A DNA stretch of 64,000 nucleotides from Caldisericia bacterium. Its GTDB lineage: Bacteria; Caldisericota; Caldisericia; B22-G15. The notes under the pieces are model-generated. The model did no database searches, was not told the origin of the DNA, and was given only the letters and a program-made list of their open reading frames with translations. How positions within the stretch are numbered: position 1 is the first letter of the stretch; the number at the start of each line of letters is the position of its first letter. Of the stretch, positions 34,181-43,888 are shown piece by piece. A program made the position numbers and the translations under genes. The stretch is taken from assembly GCA_030018355.1 (NCBI GenBank), contig JASEFN010000004.1:62001-126000 (forward strand), read 5' to 3'.

Positions 34181-35772
34181 AAAAATTTATTTTGGGAGGA
34201 GTAATTTTATTTTTACTCCTCCCATTTTTTTCTTGTAATTTAAATTCAAAAATAGATTTTAATTTTATTTTTCCTCAAAATGGTGATTATGTAACAAAAG
34301 GTGAATTAATAATTGTTGAATTTTCAGATTTAAAAAATATAAATGAGTTAAAACTTTTGCTTCTTGGTGATAATTTTAAAAAAGATTTGCTTTACGAAAT
34401 AAAAGAAAATAGATTATATTCATCTTTTCCACGAGATATTTCAGATGGTGAATATATATTGAATGTTGTTTTTTATATAAAAGATAAATATTTTAAAAAA
34501 GAGATAAAAGTAATATTAAACTCAGAAATTCCAATTTGGGAAAATATAATTTATCCAATCTATGTAAGATCTGGAAGAGAAATAACAATTGAATCAATTT
34601 CCTCAACTCCATTAAAAGAGGTTAAAGCAATTTTTGATGATGGTACAATTTTAAATTTGAATTATTTAAATGAAAAAGATTTATGGCAAGGAAAATATAT
34701 AATATCAAATTTTATAAATGAGGGGAGTCACATTATTAAATTTGAAGGAATTGACTTAAAAGGTGATATTATTGAAGATACAAAAGTTCTATATGTAATA
34801 AATTCTGATCCTGTTATATATTCACCAATTGATGGCCTTGAAACAACCACAAATGAAATAACTATATTTGGATTTTATGAACAAGATAAAAATATAATTA
34901 TCTATTTAAATGACAAACCTTATAAAGAAATAAAAGTTGAGCCTTCTGGAAATTTTTACTCAACTCTATTTTTATTACCAGGAAATTATAAAATTTTCGC
35001 AAAAGACCCTCAATCTCAATTTTTAGGCATATCGTCTCTCCAAAATATAAACTTGAAAATTTTTAATGAGGGAGTTATTGTCTTATGTTATCACAATGTA
35101 AGTGATAAAGGTGGAAATTTATACACTATATCACCTGAAGAGTTTGAAAATCAAATAAAATATATGATAGAAAAAGGATATACCTCAATTACAATTGATG
35201 ATCTTTATGATTACTATTTTAATGGAAAAAGTATTCCTAAAAAAAGTGTACTTATAACTTTTGATGATGGTCTTAAAGGTGTTTATGAATTTGCATATCC
35301 AATTCTTAAAAAATATGGTTTTAAAGCAACATTCTTTGTAATTGTAAGTAGAGTTGGAAGAGTAAGTAGCTATGTAGATTGGGATAATCTTAAAGAAATG
35401 GTTAATAGTGGTGTTTTTTCAATTGGTTCACATACATTTGATTCACATAGAACACATATTTCAAATGGAAAATTTGTATCAATTATTTCACAAAAAAGAG
35501 ATGATGAAGATTTTGAAAATTTTAAAAATAGAGTTGTTGAAGATTTAAAAAAATCAAAAGAAGAAATAGAAAAAAATATTCAAAAAAAGACCATTTCATT
35601 CGCATATCCCTATGGAGAGTATTCTAAAGATACAGTTGAGTTTTTAAAAGAAAGTGGTTTTATTTTTGGATTTACAACTTATAAAGGTATAAATATAAAA
35701 AGCATCTCAAAATATGAATTAAAGAGATATTCTATTTATAGAAGCACTGATATTAAACAAATTATTAATTAA
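34177..35772 (+). CDS. Polysaccharide deacetylase (NodB) lipoprotein with N-terminal beta-sandwich domains
   Basis: Probable extracellular de-N-acetylase. 531 residues: lipoprotein signal (hydrophobic 6-18, FFSC), then ~280 residues of beta-rich Ig-like repeats (SPIDGLETTTNEITIFGFYE, PSGNFYSTLFLLPGNYKIFA), then a NodB domain (about 300-531) starting with VLCYHNVSD. Catalytic features: LITFDDGLKG (Asp-Asp), SHTFDSHRTH (metal His pair) and ISFAYPYGEYS. The start overlaps the rtcB stop. Peptidoglycan or envelope polysaccharide is the likely substrate. Confidence 0.9.
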   Translation: MKKFILGGVILFLLLPFFSCNLNSKIDFNFIFPQNGDYVTKGELIIVEFSDLKNINELKLLLLGDNFKKDLLYEIKENRLYSSFPRDISDGEYILNVVFYIKDKYFKKEIKVILNSEIPIWENIIYPIYVRSGREITIESISSTPLKEVKAIFDDGTILNLNYLNEKDLWQGKYIISNFINEGSHIIKFEGIDLKGDIIEDTKVLYVINSDPVIYSPIDGLETTTNEITIFGFYEQDKNIIIYLNDKPYKEIKVEPSGNFYSTLFLLPGNYKIFAKDPQSQFLGISSLQNINLKIFNEGVIVLCYHNVSDKGGNLYTISPEEFENQIKYMIEKGYTSITIDDLYDYYFNGKSIPKKSVLITFDDGLKGVYEFAYPILKKYGFKATFFVIVSRVGRVSSYVDWDNLKEMVNSGVFSIGSHTFDSHRTHISNGKFVSIISQKRDDEDFENFKNRVVEDLKKSKEEIEKNIQKKTISFAYPYGEYSKDTVEFLKESGFIFGFTTYKGINIKSISKYELKRYSIYRSTDIKQIIN

Positions 35773-35815
35773 TGTGATAAAATTTATTCGGTAATTTTTA
35801 TAATAGGAGGGATTC

Positions 35816-37369
35816 ATGAAAGAGTTTCAAAATGAACCTTTAGTTGATTTTAAAAATGAAGAAAACAAAAAATTGATGGAAGAGGCGATTAAGAAAACAG
35901 AGAGAGAGTTTGGGAAAGAGTATGAGATGATTATTGGGGGAAAAAGAGTTAAATCAGTTGAGAAATTTAAATCAATTAATCCATCAAAAAAAGATGAAGT
36001 TGTTGGTCTCTTTCAAAAGGGTAAAGAGGAACATGCAGAAGAAGCATTAAAAGTTGCATGGGAAACATTTAAAACTTGGAAAAATGTCAGTGCTGAGAAA
36101 AGAGCAGATTATCTTTTGAAAATTGCTGATACTTTAAGAAAAAGAAGATTTGAATTTGATTCATATTTAATTCTTGAAGTTGGAAAAAATTGGTTTGAGG
36201 CAGATGCTGATGTTGCTGAAGCAATTGACTTTTGTGAATATTATGCAAGAGAGATGATTAAATTTGATAAGGGACAAAAAGTTTCCCAATGGGACAATGA
36301 AAAAGACGAAATGTTTTATATACCACTTGGTGCTGGTGTAGTAATTCCACCATGGAATTTTCCACTTGCGATTCTTGTCGGAATGACAACATCAGCAATT
36401 GTAACTGGAAATACAGTTGTTTTAAAACCATCAAGCGATGCTCCTCTTATCGCGACAAAATTTATGGAAGTATTAGAAGAAGTTGGTCTTCCTTCAGGAG
36501 TTGTTAATCTTGTAACTGGCCCAGGTTCAACTGTTGGTGAGTATCTAGTTAAACATCCAAAAACAAGATTTATATCTTTTACTGGTTCAAAAGAGGTTGG
36601 TCTTCATATTGTTGAAGAGGCTGGAAAACATAGAGAAGGTCAAATTTGGATTAAAAGGGTAGTTGCTGAGATGGGAGGAAAAAACGGAATCATTGTTGAA
36701 GATGATGCAAATATTGATAGTGCTGTTCAAGGATGTCTTCATTCAGCATTTGGATTTCAAGGTCAAAAATGTTCTGCTCTTTCAAGACTATTTTTAAATG
36801 AAAAAATTTATGATGAATTTTTAGATAAATTTGTAAATAAAGTTAAAGAAATAAAAATTGGACCAACAAAATATTTTGAAAATTATTTGGGCCCTGTAAT
36901 AAACGAAGCATCATTTAATAAAATTATGTCCTATATTGAAATAGGAAAAAGGGAAGGTAAACTACTTTTAGGTGGAGAACCATATGAAAATAAAGAAGGA
37001 TACTTCATAAAGCCAACACTATTTATAGATGTTGACACAAAAGGAAGATTAATGAAAGAGGAAATTTTTGGTCCTGTTGTTGGAATTGTAAAATATAAAA
37101 CTCTTGATGAAGCAATAGAGATGTTTAATGATACTGAATATGGATTAACTGGTTCAATATACACTAAAGATAATGAAAAAATTGAAAGAGCAAAAAAAGA
37201 AATGCATTGTGGGAATTTATATATAAATAGAAAATGTACTGGAGCACTTGTGGGAGTTCATCCATTTGGAGGCTTTAATATGTCTGGAACAGATTCAAAA
37301 GCAGGAGGTCCAGATTATTTACTTCTATTTTTACAAGCAAAATCTGTTGGTCATTATTTAGGCGAATAA
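35816..37369 (+). CDS. rocA: L-glutamate gamma-semialdehyde (1-pyrroline-5-carboxylate) dehydrogenase
   Basis: NAD-dependent oxidation of glutamate semialdehyde to glutamate. 517 residues, RocA/PruA-type ALDH: IPPWNFPLAILVGMTTS, SFTGSKEVG, EMGGKNG (general-base Glu in VAEMGG), GFQGQKCSALSRL with the catalytic Cys, and KEEIFGPVVGIVKY. Strong Shine-Dalgarno site (TAGGAGGG), and a TATAAT at 35799-35804. No proline dehydrogenase gene is adjacent, so P5C may come from arginine or ornithine. Confidence 0.93.
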   Translation: MKEFQNEPLVDFKNEENKKLMEEAIKKTEREFGKEYEMIIGGKRVKSVEKFKSINPSKKDEVVGLFQKGKEEHAEEALKVAWETFKTWKNVSAEKRADYLLKIADTLRKRRFEFDSYLILEVGKNWFEADADVAEAIDFCEYYAREMIKFDKGQKVSQWDNEKDEMFYIPLGAGVVIPPWNFPLAILVGMTTSAIVTGNTVVLKPSSDAPLIATKFMEVLEEVGLPSGVVNLVTGPGSTVGEYLVKHPKTRFISFTGSKEVGLHIVEEAGKHREGQIWIKRVVAEMGGKNGIIVEDDANIDSAVQGCLHSAFGFQGQKCSALSRLFLNEKIYDEFLDKFVNKVKEIKIGPTKYFENYLGPVINEASFNKIMSYIEIGKREGKLLLGGEPYENKEGYFIKPTLFIDVDTKGRLMKEEIFGPVVGIVKYKTLDEAIEMFNDTEYGLTGSIYTKDNEKIERAKKEMHCGNLYINRKCTGALVGVHPFGGFNMSGTDSKAGGPDYLLLFLQAKSVGHYLGE

Positions 37370-37395
37370 AAAATTTTATAATTTGAGGAGTTTTT

Positions 37396-39708
37396 ATGGA
37401 AAAAGTTAATTTTGATGAGGTTCAAAAATTAGAAGTTGTTAAAGATTTAGTTGATCAATTAATTGACTTAATGTTAAATTATAGGCAAAGTGGGCACCCC
37501 GGTGGTTCAAGGTCAAAAGTTCACATGTTTGTTTCAACTCTTCTTTCAAAACATTTAAGGTATGACATAAGAGATCCTGCAAAACCATTTAATGACAGAA
37601 TAATTCTTGCTGCGGGTCACACAATTCCTCTTGTTTATGCAACACTTGCAGTTTTTAATGAAGCAATGAGATTAAGATATGAGGAGACTAAAGATCCAAG
37701 ATATCTTCCAAAAGATAAAAATTCAACACTATATCCAAAAGACCTTTTAACTTTTAGAAGAAGAGGTGGCCTTCCAGGACATGCTGAAATGGGTGGAAAA
37801 ACTCTTATTTTAAAATTTAATACAGGTCCTTCTGGTCATGGAATTACAGCATCAGTTGGTGAGGCTATTGCACTTAAAAAAATGGGTGCTGAAGGAGTAA
37901 AAGTTGTAGTATTTGAAGGTGATGCGGGTTTAACACCAGGCGCTGCACATGAAACAATGAATTCAGCATGGGCTCTTGGACTTGATAATCTATTTTTTCT
38001 AATAGATTGGAACAATTTTGGAATTGATGATCATCCACTTTCAGAAACTGTCCCAAATACTCCAAAAGAGTGGTTTGGATGTCATGGATGGAGAGTAGTT
38101 GGTACTCTAAATGGAAATGATTTTCCGTCTGTCCTTGAAATCATTGATGAATTATTTGGAAATGTTCAAAAAAATATCCCAAATGTTGCATATTTTAGAA
38201 CAAAAAAAGGAAGAGATTATTTAAAATATGATAACAAATCACATGGTGCTCCTCACCCAATGAATTCAGAAATATTTTGGCAAACAAAGATTCCTTTTCA
38301 AGAAAAATATGGTGTAAAATTCGAAGGATTTATGGAACCACCACCTCCAACATACGAAGAAAGAATGAAACAGTTTGAAAGAAATATTGATGTAGTTATT
38401 TCAGTTTTGAGAGAAAATAAAGAAGTCTTTAGATTTGTTGCTGATAGATTAATTGAACTTGCAGAAAAAGTTCCAGATCATATTGATAACTTAAGAATTA
38501 ATAGAGAAAACAATCCCATTCATGATGAAGCACTTTATGATTTCAAAAATTATCCACCTGAAATTTGGGCAAAACCAGGTGAGAAACAACCAAATAGAGC
38601 AGCATTAAGAAAATGGGGTGCATGGATTAATGCGTATACTTATAAAAAATATGGAAGACCACTTTTTATTGCAATGTCAGCAGATTTAACAGAATCAACA
38701 AATATTGATGGATTTGGACTTCCTTTTGGTGATTTCAAAGGTCTTGGATGGTATGATAAAGAAAAAAACATTGATGGTGTTCTTCTTCCACAAGAAATTA
38801 CAGAATTTGTTAATTCTGGAATTTGTGCTGGAATTGCAACAGTTAATATAGCAAAAGATCCTTATAAAGAATTTTTAGGATATTACTCAGCATGTTCAAC
38901 ATATGGTTCATTTGCATATCTCAAATATGGTATGATGAGACTCTTTTCCCAACTTGCCCAAGATTCACCAATAAAAGTTGGTAAGATAATATGGGTTGCA
39001 GGTCACTCAGGTCCTGAAACAGCAGATGATTCAAGAACACACTTTGGAATTTTTGCAACAGGAGTTACTAAACTTTTTCCAAAAGGACAAGTTATAAGTT
39101 TATACCCATGGGAGTATAATGAAGTACCAGTTTTATTAGGAAGAGCATTAAAAGAAGATGTCCCTATTATTGTTTTACATCTTACAAGACCCCCAATTGA
39201 AATTCCAGATAGAGAAAAACTTGAAATTCCAAGTCATTTTGAGGCTGCACATGGTGCTTATATTTTAAGAGATTATGAAAATGGAAAGGAGAAAATGGGA
39301 ACTGTTATAGTACAAGGTACTAGTCCAGTTAGTGAAATCATTAAGATTCTTCCAAAACTTAAAGAAGAGGGAATTAATGTAAAAATTGTTGTTGCAACTT
39401 CATATGAATTATTTATGTTAGAAAGTGAAGAATATAGAAATAGAATTCTTCCAAAAGAAGATTGGGCAAACTCAATGGTGATAACAAATGAATGTTTAAA
39501 AAATATGAGTGATTGGATCTTCTCAAAAGTAAATGAGGAATATTCAATGTCCTCTGACTGGGATAATAAGTGGAGAACTGGTGGAACGGTTGAAGATGTT
39601 CTTGAAGAGGCTCATCTTACAAAAGAGTACATTTTTGAAGGAATTAAAAAGTTCGCCTTAGATAAAAATAATAGATTAAAAAAGATTAAAGAATATTTTA
39701 ATATTTAA
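37396..39708 (+). CDS. Transketolase-family thiamine-diphosphate enzyme, long single-chain form
   Basis: 770 residues, longer than the usual ~620-670. Features: RQSGHPGGSRSKVH, AAGHTIPLVYATLAVF, GPSGHGITASVGEAIALKK, and a ThDP site reading GDAGLTPGAAHETMNSAWAL ... DWNN, where the usual GDG is GDA. The C-terminal half has the Pyr domain (TESTNIDGFGLPFGDFKG) and AGHSGPETADDSRTHFG. It probably interconverts pentose and hexose phosphates, feeding erythrose 4-phosphate to aroF and taking ribose 5-phosphate from nucleosides. Phosphoketolase was considered, but its motifs are absent. Good Shine-Dalgarno site (TGAGGAG). Confidence 0.82.
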   Translation: MEKVNFDEVQKLEVVKDLVDQLIDLMLNYRQSGHPGGSRSKVHMFVSTLLSKHLRYDIRDPAKPFNDRIILAAGHTIPLVYATLAVFNEAMRLRYEETKDPRYLPKDKNSTLYPKDLLTFRRRGGLPGHAEMGGKTLILKFNTGPSGHGITASVGEAIALKKMGAEGVKVVVFEGDAGLTPGAAHETMNSAWALGLDNLFFLIDWNNFGIDDHPLSETVPNTPKEWFGCHGWRVVGTLNGNDFPSVLEIIDELFGNVQKNIPNVAYFRTKKGRDYLKYDNKSHGAPHPMNSEIFWQTKIPFQEKYGVKFEGFMEPPPPTYEERMKQFERNIDVVISVLRENKEVFRFVADRLIELAEKVPDHIDNLRINRENNPIHDEALYDFKNYPPEIWAKPGEKQPNRAALRKWGAWINAYTYKKYGRPLFIAMSADLTESTNIDGFGLPFGDFKGLGWYDKEKNIDGVLLPQEITEFVNSGICAGIATVNIAKDPYKEFLGYYSACSTYGSFAYLKYGMMRLFSQLAQDSPIKVGKIIWVAGHSGPETADDSRTHFGIFATGVTKLFPKGQVISLYPWEYNEVPVLLGRALKEDVPIIVLHLTRPPIEIPDREKLEIPSHFEAAHGAYILRDYENGKEKMGTVIVQGTSPVSEIIKILPKLKEEGINVKIVVATSYELFMLESEEYRNRILPKEDWANSMVITNECLKNMSDWIFSKVNEEYSMSSDWDNKWRTGGTVEDVLEEAHLTKEYIFEGIKKFALDKNNRLKKIKEYFNI

Positions 39709-39733
39709 TTTATTAAAACTACTTTAAATAACT

Positions 39734-39768
39734 AAAGAGGGAGTAAAAATCTCCCTCTTTTTATTTTT
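39734..39768 (+). terminator. Intrinsic terminator after the transketolase gene
   Basis: AAAGAGGGAG-TAAAAAT-CTCCCTCTTT stem followed by a T-rich run; ten base pairs with a G+C core. It ends the transcription unit of the rtcB/rocA/transketolase group. Confidence 0.9.
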
Positions 39769-39822
39769 ATATTTTATTTTATAATTTTTTTAGATATTTT
39801 ATGAAAAATAAGGAGATCTTCT

Positions 39823-40449
39823 ATGAATAACAAAGATTATTTTGATAAAGTAAGTGAAAAATGGGATGAAATGAGAAAAGAATTTTACTCAGAAAATGTT
39901 AGAGAAAAAGTCATTAATCAAATAGATCTTAGAAAAGATATAATTGCCGCTGATATCGGTGCTGGCACTGGTTTTATTACCGAAGGTTTAATTAAACTTG
40001 GTATTAAAGTTATTGCAGTTGATAAATCACCAAAAATGATTGAGCAAATGAAAAAGAAATTTAAAGATTGTGAACTAATAGAATACAAAATCGTTACATC
40101 TGATACATTACCTATTGAAAATAATTTTATAGATTATGTTTTTGCAAATATGTATCTTCATCATATAGAAAATCCACAAAAAGCAATTAATGAAATGGTT
40201 AGAATATTAAAATTAGGTGGTAAATTAATTCTTACAGATCTTGATAAACATAATTTTGAATTTTTGAAAACAGAACAAAATGATTTTTGGTTAGGTTTTG
40301 ATAGAGAAACAATTAAAAAATGGTTTATTGAATCTGGTTTGATAGATGTTAAAGTAGATTGTATCGGAGAAAATTGTTGTTCGAAATCAACTAATAGTAA
40401 CAATATAGCTAAAATAAGCATTTTTATAGCCACAGGAATTAAGAAATAA
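39823..40449 (+). CDS. Class I SAM-dependent methyltransferase (UbiE/ArsM-like)
   Basis: A 208-residue small-molecule methyltransferase: motif I AADIGAGTGFITEGL (about 43-57), VIAVDKSPKMIEQM as motif II, FANMYLHHIENPQKAI, and MVRILKLGGKLILTDLDKHNFEF. The Cys-Cys pair near the end (GENCCSKS) recalls thiol-binding or arsenite-methyltransferase relatives, but the Cys pattern is too short to assign ArsM. AAGGAG site before the ATG. Substrate not known. Its stop is two bases from the stop of the convergent nuclease-like gene. Confidence 0.82.
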   Translation: MNNKDYFDKVSEKWDEMRKEFYSENVREKVINQIDLRKDIIAADIGAGTGFITEGLIKLGIKVIAVDKSPKMIEQMKKKFKDCELIEYKIVTSDTLPIENNFIDYVFANMYLHHIENPQKAINEMVRILKLGGKLILTDLDKHNFEFLKTEQNDFWLGFDRETIKKWFIESGLIDVKVDCIGENCCSKSTNSNNIAKISIFIATGIKK

Positions 40450-40450
40450 A

Positions 40451-41503
40451 TTACATTTTTTCTTCAAATTGACTTTTAAGTAAACTTAGATTTTTAATAT
40501 TTTCGATAACTTTGGATAAATTTTCATGAGTCTCTATTATTTCTCTAACATTCCAAAAAGTTAATAATTTTCTAAAATTCTCAGGTAAGGTATTAATTTC
40601 ATTTTTAATAATTTCAATCTGACTTCGGTTTGTTGCCACGATTAATTTTTGAACAGTAGGATTATTTAAAGCTTTTTGTAAATTTAAAATCAAACTATCT
40701 ATTGAACCTTTTCTATGAACTTCAAAAACATACGTTACTACACCTAAATTAGCAATCTTTGCTCTCCAAATAACATCAACTCTTGCACCTTTTGAAATAA
40801 TTTCCTCTGTAAATGTTTCAAATCCTAACCATTCTCCAATTTCTGAAATTTTATCTCTTATTTCATCATGATTAAAATCTTCATCAAAAATTTCTTCTTC
40901 TTTATAAATAGATATTTGATATAAGAAATAATCAACTCCAAGCAAATCTAATTCAGGGAATTTTAATTCTTTTAATTCATTAAGAATTTCTTTGTATGTT
41001 TTTATTATCTCTATGTACTCTTTACCTGTTATAAAATATTTATTTATAGGCAAGTGCTCAACCTTCAATTTCTTTAACGCATTTCTTGCCTTATCGTTCC
41101 AGATTACATAATTTTGTGGATCAAATATACATAATATTTCTGTAATTGATGCAGTGCCTAAATATTTAATTTCTTTTCTAAATTTGTCAAATCTTATTTC
41201 AATATTTTTATCACCATATAATAACTCATATAATTCATTTTTCAATTTTGATAAACCATTGGCTTCAATGATTGTTTTAATCTTATAATCTTTATTCCCC
41301 AAAATTTCTGTTGTCCATAAATTAGAAATTATTTGACCAATTTCAAATTCATCAAGATTTTTAATTACATCTTTTTTTAAATATTGTGCTATTTTATCTC
41401 TATCCTTTTTTCTTGCTTCTAATTCCTTTGAAAGATCCTTTTTATAATTTTTTATTTTATTATAAAAATCTCTAATTAAATTTCTTGTTTCAGAACTTAT
41501 CAT
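40451..41503 (-). CDS. Putative PD-(D/E)XK-type nuclease of unknown system
   Basis: 350 residues without a clear family name. N-terminal ~80 residues are charged and helical. The middle contains KEIKYLGTASITEILCIFDPQNY then VIWNDKARNALKKL, a module often found at the N-terminus of restriction-type and McrB-like proteins. The C-terminal part (about 215-340) has GARVDVIWRAK and VVTYVFEVHRKGSIDSLI, compatible with the D...E-x-K core of a PD-(D/E)XK endonuclease, then LIVATNRSQIE. No DNA methylase or helicase partner is adjacent, so it is an orphan candidate for DNA cleavage or defence. No Shine-Dalgarno site; a TATAAA lies eight bases before the ATG. Confidence 0.55.
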   Translation of the reverse strand: MISSETRNLIRDFYNKIKNYKKDLSKELEARKKDRDKIAQYLKKDVIKNLDEFEIGQIISNLWTTEILGNKDYKIKTIIEANGLSKLKNELYELLYGDKNIEIRFDKFRKEIKYLGTASITEILCIFDPQNYVIWNDKARNALKKLKVEHLPINKYFITGKEYIEIIKTYKEILNELKELKFPELDLLGVDYFLYQISIYKEEEIFDEDFNHDEIRDKISEIGEWLGFETFTEEIISKGARVDVIWRAKIANLGVVTYVFEVHRKGSIDSLILNLQKALNNPTVQKLIVATNRSQIEIIKNEINTLPENFRKLLTFWNVREIIETHENLSKVIENIKNLSLLKSQFEEKM

Positions 41504-41524
41504 TAAAATAATTTATAAAATAAT

Positions 41525-43888
41525 TTAATTATGTAAATTTTTTTTCACTTCTATTTTTATTTTATTAATTACCTTAAATACTTTTTCAGGGGTGAATGGA
41601 AGAGAGTTAAGTTTTATTCCAGTTGCATCTAAAAATGCGTTTCTTATTGCTGGTGCAGGTCCATTAATGTTTATTTCTGCAACAGATTTTAATCCAAATG
41701 GTCCTGTTGGTTCATATGTTTCAATAAATTTAACTATAATCTCTGGAATATCAAGAGCAGTTAAAACTTTATAATCGAGAAAATTTGGATTAAGAGGAAC
41801 TCCTCTATTAGAATAAATTAACTCTTCTGTTAAAGCATAACCCAACCCCTGAACAATTGAACCAATTACTTGACCCTTTGCAAGATTTGGATGAACTACA
41901 GTTCCAATATCATTAATTGCGACATATTTAATTGGAATTATTTTCCCTGTTTCAAGATCAACATCAATTAAAACAAAATGTGCTGCAAAAGGAGGTGGTG
42001 ATTTTGGAGAAACAAAGGATGCTGTTACTTCAATTTGTTCCTGTTCAAAACTATAAAAACTTTTCTCACCAATTTCTCTTAGTGATATTCTTTTTTGAGT
42101 TAATTGTGAAATTACAAAATCATCTTCAATTTTCAGATCTTCTGGATACTCTTCTAAAATTTTTGCTGCATATTCAAGAATTTTTTCTTTAATTAACTTT
42201 CCTGCTTTTTGAACTGCACCACCAGAGACATAAGTTGTGCTTGAAGCATATGCACCAGTGTCAAAAGGAGTGAAATCTGTGTCAGATGAATAAACTTTAA
42301 CCTTATCATAAGAAACTCCTATCTCCTCTGCTAAAATTTGAGCAAGAACAGTATCAGATCCAGTTCCAATATCTGTTGCACCAACAAAAAGATGAAATGT
42401 TCCATCATCATTGAGTTTTACTCTTGCACTTGCCATATCAATAAGAGGAATACCAGATCCTTGCATCATAATTGCCATTCCAACTCCTCTAACAAAACTT
42501 CCATTTCTAACCCTTTTTCCTCTCCACCTTTCCCATTCGATTATCTTCTTTCCTAAATCAATACATTCACTGAGTGCAGAACTTTCAATATATTGAACTA
42601 CACCCTCTCTTCCTTCACCAAGTTTTTCAAAAACAGGAGATGTTTCTCCTTCTTTTATATGATTTATCTTTCTAAGTTCAATTGGATCAATCCCTATTAA
42701 TTCTGCAAGATCATCCATTGCACTTTCAAGAGCAAAATATCCATTTGTTGCACCATAACCCCTAAAGGCTCCAGATACAGGTAAATTTGTATAAACCGCA
42801 TCTCCTATAAATGAAACACTTTCTGCTTTGTTATATAATGGTAAAGTTTTACTTCCAGAATTAAATAAAACAGTTGGTCCATGTGTTCCATATCCACCAT
42901 TATTCAATAACACCTTCATTTGAATTGCATTTAATTTTCCTGATTTATCTGCACCTAAACTTATCCAAATTTTTGAAGGATGTCTCAATCTTGAAGCAAT
43001 AAACTCCTCTTTCCTTGTATACTCTATTCTTACTGGTCTTTTTGTCCTTATTGTCATCAAAGCACAAACATCCTCTAAGACCATCTCTTGTTTTACACCA
43101 AACCCCCCACCCACTCTTGGTTTTATAACTCTAATCTTATTCATTGGAAATTCAAGAATTCTTGAAAGTATTCTTCTTATATGAAATGGAACTTGTGTAC
43201 TTGTTCTAACAACAAGATTTCCATATTCATCAAAATATGTAATTGCAATATGTGTCTCAATAGGAGTATGTTGAACAGGCTGAGTTATAAAAAACTCTTT
43301 CTCAATTTTGTAATAAGATTTGCTAAAATCTTTTTCAAAATCTCCAATATTTAATTCAACATGAGAAATTATGTTTCTTTTTTTATCATAAATTCCAGTT
43401 GTCTCTTCCTCATCATGAATTATAACTTCTCCTTTCATTGCTTCTTCTGGATCAAGAACATAAGGAAGTTCTTTATAAGTTACTTTTATTTTTGAAATTG
43501 CCTCTTCTGCAATTTCAATAGATTCTGCACATACAGCACAAACTCTATCTCCAACATATCTAACTTTTTTATCAAACATAAAGTGATCATATGGAGATGG
43601 TTCTGGATATCCTTGACCAGCAGTTGTGTGTGGTATTCTTGGAGTATTTTTATAAGATAAGATAAGTTTTACTCCAGGAATCTTAAGTGCTTCACTCTCA
43701 TCAATCTCAACAATTTCTGCATGAGGATATGGACTTAATAAAAATTTACCATAAAGCATATTTGGTAAAAAAATATCATCAGTAAAAAGTGGATTTCCTA
43801 CAGCAAGTGGTAATCCATCATATTTTTCAACATTTTTTCCAATTACTTTTTTCTCTATAAAAATTTCTTCTTTTACTGTTTTGCTCAT
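41525..43888 (-). CDS. Xanthine dehydrogenase-family molybdopterin-binding (large) subunit
   Basis: Molybdenum hydroxylase catalytic subunit, 787 residues. MPT-binding and active-site blocks are present: PRVGGGFGVKQEM, SGAFRGYGATNGYFALESAMD, VGATDIGTGSDTVLAQILAEE, TDFTPFDTGAYASSTTYVSGGAVQKA, and the C-terminal GPFGLKSVAEININGPAPAI, whose Glu is the catalytic base position. It overlaps the small subunit by four bases (ATGA). In this purine-rich window xanthine or hypoxanthine is the likeliest substrate, but nicotinate- or aldehyde-type relatives share these motifs. No MoCo insertion factor (XdhC) is in the window. Confidence 0.9.
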   Translation of the reverse strand: MSKTVKEEIFIEKKVIGKNVEKYDGLPLAVGNPLFTDDIFLPNMLYGKFLLSPYPHAEIVEIDESEALKIPGVKLILSYKNTPRIPHTTAGQGYPEPSPYDHFMFDKKVRYVGDRVCAVCAESIEIAEEAISKIKVTYKELPYVLDPEEAMKGEVIIHDEEETTGIYDKKRNIISHVELNIGDFEKDFSKSYYKIEKEFFITQPVQHTPIETHIAITYFDEYGNLVVRTSTQVPFHIRRILSRILEFPMNKIRVIKPRVGGGFGVKQEMVLEDVCALMTIRTKRPVRIEYTRKEEFIASRLRHPSKIWISLGADKSGKLNAIQMKVLLNNGGYGTHGPTVLFNSGSKTLPLYNKAESVSFIGDAVYTNLPVSGAFRGYGATNGYFALESAMDDLAELIGIDPIELRKINHIKEGETSPVFEKLGEGREGVVQYIESSALSECIDLGKKIIEWERWRGKRVRNGSFVRGVGMAIMMQGSGIPLIDMASARVKLNDDGTFHLFVGATDIGTGSDTVLAQILAEEIGVSYDKVKVYSSDTDFTPFDTGAYASSTTYVSGGAVQKAGKLIKEKILEYAAKILEEYPEDLKIEDDFVISQLTQKRISLREIGEKSFYSFEQEQIEVTASFVSPKSPPPFAAHFVLIDVDLETGKIIPIKYVAINDIGTVVHPNLAKGQVIGSIVQGLGYALTEELIYSNRGVPLNPNFLDYKVLTALDIPEIIVKFIETYEPTGPFGLKSVAEININGPAPAIRNAFLDATGIKLNSLPFTPEKVFKVINKIKIEVKKNLHN

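Noticed and set aside
39823-41503. Methyltransferase plus nuclease-like gene as a restriction-modification pair
   Set aside because: The methyltransferase is a small-molecule UbiE/ArsM-like type without DNA-methylase motifs, and the genes are convergent.
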